Shown here in pieces: positions 61,833-64,000 of a DNA stretch of 64,000 nt. The position numbers and the translations under genes are program-made. Numbering within the stretch: the stretch's first letter is position 1; each line of letters begins with the position of its first letter. Origin of the DNA: Lactonifactor sp. BIOML-A5 (GTDB lineage: Bacteria; Bacillota; Clostridia; Lachnospirales; Lachnospiraceae); contig NZ_WKYV01000014.1 of assembly GCF_009677585.1 (NCBI RefSeq), forward strand, positions 1 through 64,000. Direction: 5' to 3'. Below the pieces are notes generated by a model. That model saw only the letters and a list, made by a program, of their open reading frames with translations. It did not search any database and had not been told where the DNA came from.

Positions 61833-62048
61833 TCACCTCACAATCACATCGCCGGTTTCCAGGTAAACAATGCTGCTCTTGGGGATATAGGCAAAGCCCA
61901 GAAGCCGGTCGCCCACGGTAAAAATCTCGTCAGGGGCAGCTTTGGAAAAGTGGCCCACAATCCCTTTTTCAGCGGGCAGGTCGTAATCCTCCGCCATCGG
62001 GATGGCGGTTCCGTCAATCAAGTGCAGCACATAGGTTTGATAACGCAT
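61833..62048 (-). CDS. Small conserved conjugation-operon protein
   Basis: 71 residues, soluble, no known motif. GGAGG lies before the ATG, 16 bases after the VirB6-like gene; 4 bases separate it from the PrgI gene. Small proteins in this place are common in Tn1549-like transfer regions; function unknown. Confidence 0.75.
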   Translation of the reverse strand: MRYQTYVLHLIDGTAIPMAEDYDLPAEKGIVGHFSKAAPDEIFTVGDRLLGFAYIPKSSIVYLETGDVIVR

Positions 62049-62064
62049 TTGTTTTCCTCCTTTT

Positions 62065-62901
62065 TTACAGGCCCATCATCTCGCGCACCACGCGGTCGGC
62101 CATTTTCACCGCGCCCACGAGGACAAGCATATTAAAGACCAGCTCCCCGATATAGCTCCACACCTGCGTGACTGCCGCCGCATTGGGGTCAATGGCAGGC
62201 GGGGCCGCCGCGAACAGGGAAAAGATAATGCAGGCCAGCACAATGATGGCCCCTTCCAGACACACGGCGGCATAGCTCTTGATAAAGCTCTTGCCCACGT
62301 TTTGGGTCGGTTCCCCGGCGAAGGTGGACAGGGGCACCGGCGCGATGGCCGTGTATAAATAGAGCTTAAAAAACCGCCCGTAGACGGTCATTATCATAAT
62401 GAAGCTGAGGACTGTAATGAACAGCCCGCCGATGAGCGTGACCGCCCAGAGAGGGATACTCTCGAAAAATCCGCAGCTTTCCACCGCGTCAATGATCTCC
62501 TGCGGCAACACAGTCTGTTGGGCCGAACCAAAGCCCGCCGCGTTCATAATGGTGGAAACAAGGCCCTGGACGATATTAAAGAGGGCCATCATCAGCTCCA
62601 GCCCATAAGTCACGACGCCCTTGGCAATGGCGAACCGGATAAACAGCTTTAAGGCGTGCTCCGGTTTCTTTACCTCGGCAAAGCTGCCGCAGGTACGCAT
62701 GACGCCCACTACAAAGAACAGCACCAAAAGCGCAAGGCCAATCGCCCTTACCGCGTCATGGATGTTGACAATGACGCCCCAGATGGAGCCGCCCTTAAAC
62801 TGTTCCGGGCTTTGGGTGATGAGCTGCCAGATCTCAGACAGGTACTTGTTCCAGGTGTCGAGGGCATTTTGTAAATTTTGTACAACCCAGTTATCGGACA
62901 T
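62065..62901 (-). CDS. VirB6/TrbL-like channel protein
   Basis: 278 residues with about six membrane helices (AVRAIGLALLVLFFVVGVM, LWAVTLIGGLFITVLSFIMIM, GAIIVLACIIFSLF). FFKLYLYTAIAPVPLSTFAGE is a recognisable signature of the VirB6-like proteins of CTn elements. It forms the membrane channel with VirB4/PrgI. Confidence 0.9.
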   Translation of the reverse strand: MSDNWVVQNLQNALDTWNKYLSEIWQLITQSPEQFKGGSIWGVIVNIHDAVRAIGLALLVLFFVVGVMRTCGSFAEVKKPEHALKLFIRFAIAKGVVTYGLELMMALFNIVQGLVSTIMNAAGFGSAQQTVLPQEIIDAVESCGFFESIPLWAVTLIGGLFITVLSFIMIMTVYGRFFKLYLYTAIAPVPLSTFAGEPTQNVGKSFIKSYAAVCLEGAIIVLACIIFSLFAAAPPAIDPNAAAVTQVWSYIGELVFNMLVLVGAVKMADRVVREMMGL

Positions 62902-62974
62902 TCAACAACCTCCTTTCCGGCAACGGTAAGGGGCAGGCCGCCATGGACCTGCCCCCGTACTGCCGTTATTCAAA

Positions 62975-63325
62975 TCAGCCGGTAATCAGGGTCAAAATCT
63001 CCTTCGCAAACGTAATCACAACGCCGCCGGCCAGGGTAAGAAAACCGTTGGCCCGCTGGCTGGGGTCGTGGGATTTGAGAGACAAGCCGATCTGTACCAC
63101 GCCGAAGCCCAGCAGGATCATACCTACGGCGCGGATCAGGCCGAAGATGAAATCACTAAGGTTGTTGATAACCGTCAACGGGTCGCTGGCGGCAAAGGCC
63201 GTAGTGGTGCAGCAGCACAGCATGAGCACCAGAGCCGCATAAACGGCAAAGGCGCTCCGGCCCTTTCTGCCCATGGGCAGGCTGCGGGTTTCTTTCTTCT
63301 TGTTTTCCTTCTTAATCCATTTCAT
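62975..63325 (-). CDS. Maff2-family mobile element protein (VirB2/TrbC-like)
   Basis: 116 residues from the ATG at 63,325; a longer frame to 63,493 runs inside the coupling-protein gene. Lys/Arg-rich N-terminus, signal-like helix cut near AFA-AS, then two helices (FIFGLIRAVGMILLGFGVVQIG and NGFLTLAGGVVITFAKEIL). This is the Maff2 family, a TrbC/VirB2-like pilin-type subunit of Tn1549 elements. Overlaps the VirD4 stop by 14 bases. Confidence 0.88.
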   Translation of the reverse strand: MKWIKKENKKKETRSLPMGRKGRSAFAVYAALVLMLCCCTTTAFAASDPLTVINNLSDFIFGLIRAVGMILLGFGVVQIGLSLKSHDPSQRANGFLTLAGGVVITFAKEILTLITG

Positions 63326-64000
63326 TTTGGGTGTCCTCCTTGAATTGAAAGATATTCTCCATGTCCTCATCGGACAGAAGCTCGTAAAGGGTTTCCGGCT
63401 CCTGGATATTGGCAAGGTCGCCGGGGGTAAGGCGGCCAATAACCATATCCGCCACGGCGTTTTCAGTGCCGCCATGGGTAAAGGCCGCTGCACCGCCGTC
63501 GGTGGTGTACTTGATGTTGGGGTGTTTCAAAAGGTCGTACTTTTCATCCATCAGCGGCGCTTCGCCACGGATAAAGAGCAGAGCCAGGTTGTTGTCCAGC
63601 ATACGGACCTCATCGGGCGTCATCAGCTCCCGGCCCGTGATCTGGTTGTTGGTGGAATAGCTGCCGGAATGCCCGGTGCTCTTGCCGTAGGTGTCCAGCC
63701 AGAGGGTGCTTTTCCCCAGGTAGTTCTCGGAGATCAGCTTGTGGGTGGACGTTTCATTGCCGCCCAGATACAGAAATTCATCGCAGTTGCCGATGATGGA
63801 TTCCCATTGCTTTTCAAACAGCGCCTTGAGCTGGGCAATGTTCTGGATGATGATGGAAACGCTGATATTCCGGGAACGCATGGTGGCCAGCAGCTTGTCG
63901 AAATCATCGGGCAGCGAAACATTCGCAAACTCGTCCATCAAAAAATGCACCGGTGTGGGCAGGCTGCCGCCGTGTACCCGGTCGGCAGAATAAAAAAGCT
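63312..64000 (-). CDS. VirD4/TraG coupling protein (partial, runs off window)
   Basis: The last ~229 residues of a type IV coupling protein; the frame stays open through 64,000. PVHFLMDEFANV is the Walker B region, IIIQNIAQLKALFEKQW is motif 3-like, and FLYLGGNETSTHKLISENYLGK is typical of TraG. It brings the relaxase-DNA complex to the channel. The N-terminus and Walker A are outside the window. Confidence 0.93.
   Translation of the reverse strand, partial: LFYSADRVHGGSLPTPVHFLMDEFANVSLPDDFDKLLATMRSRNISVSIIIQNIAQLKALFEKQWESIIGNCDEFLYLGGNETSTHKLISENYLGKSTLWLDTYGKSTGHSGSYSTNNQITGRELMTPDEVRMLDNNLALLFIRGEAPLMDEKYDLLKHPNIKYTTDGGAAAFTHGGTENAVADMVIGRLTPGDLANIQEPETLYELLSDEDMENIFQFKEDTQNEMD

Larger units (their letters stand above)
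21018..64000. mobile_element. Integrative and conjugative element, Tn1549/CTn-like (partial)
   Basis: From the integrase at 21,157 to the end of the window all genes are typical of an ICE: tyrosine recombinases and excisionase at one end, accessory cassettes, then a type IV secretion module (VirB4, PrgI, VirB6-like, Maff2, VirD4, CHAP hydrolase, sortase B). The left boundary lies somewhere in 21,018-21,156; no att core can be fixed because the other end is outside the window. The combination matches Tn1549 and C. difficile CTn4/CTn5-type elements (family knowledge). Confidence 0.88.

Noticed and set aside
1..64000. tRNA, rRNA or CRISPR array
   Set aside because: Scanned by eye for cloverleaf-like TTCGAATC arms near gene gaps, rRNA blocks and regularly spaced repeats; none found. 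The tandem AGGTGGAGTTG units are operators, not a CRISPR.

Overview
The window looks like a chromosomal segment of a gut-type Clostridia bacterium (probably Lachnospiraceae) that carries most of one arm of an integrative and conjugative element (ICE). The assignment is by inference: strong AGGAGG ribosome sites, Firmicutes-type regulators, a CIRCE operator on htpG, LanFEG-type transporters, and transfer genes of the Tn1549/CTn4-5 type (Maff2, PrgI, VirB4, sortase B, CHAP protein). No rRNA, tRNA or CRISPR array was seen.

Region 1 (1-21,060) is the host chromosome. It holds htpG with a perfect CIRCE operator; a LanFEG-like peptide-resistance ABC transporter with its two-component system; a HAD phosphatase; a TRAP carboxylate transporter in one operon with a zinc methyltransferase of the MtaA/UroD superfamily; a CdaR-type regulator divergent from a second UroD-superfamily protein; an aldehyde dehydrogenase, an iron alcohol dehydrogenase and a possible SCP2-like protein; a COG2509 flavoprotein whose stop codon sits in the loop of a palindromic repeat; and two HAD phosphatases.

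Region 2 (about 21,060-25,180) is the left end of the ICE: two related tyrosine recombinases in tandem, an excisionase and a MazF-like protein with a Cys-rich tail. A short remnant of the excisionase 3' end lies in front of the first integrase, suggesting duplication of the xis-int unit.

Region 3 (25,180-55,200) is an array of accessory cassettes, all on the minus strand. Three nearly identical copies of a small sigma-70-like gene (25.2, 32.2 and 44.1 kb), each with the same hairpin-rich leader, punctuate it. Between them lie (i) a three-permease peptide ABC transporter with lipoprotein, two-component system, small HTH protein and lone receiver; (ii) a Vex-type FtsX ABC transporter, a BlaI/BlaR1-controlled ABC transporter, and a VanRS-type two-component system whose phased 11-bp operators occur both before itself and before the Vex operon; (iii) a metal/metallophore module with a DtxR repressor, two fused ABC transporters, a Nik/Opp-type five-gene importer and an AraC regulator, flanked by a direct repeat of about 55 bp. 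A GGCGGC-hairpin segment closes three of the operons.

Region 4 (55,240-64,000) is the conjugation module: CHAP wall hydrolase, sortase B, DUF6674- and DUF6075-like proteins, VirB4 ATPase, PrgI, a small protein, a VirB6/TrbL-like channel, Maff2 and the C-terminal part of the VirD4 coupling protein, which runs off the window. Relaxase, replication genes and the other end of the ICE are not in view.
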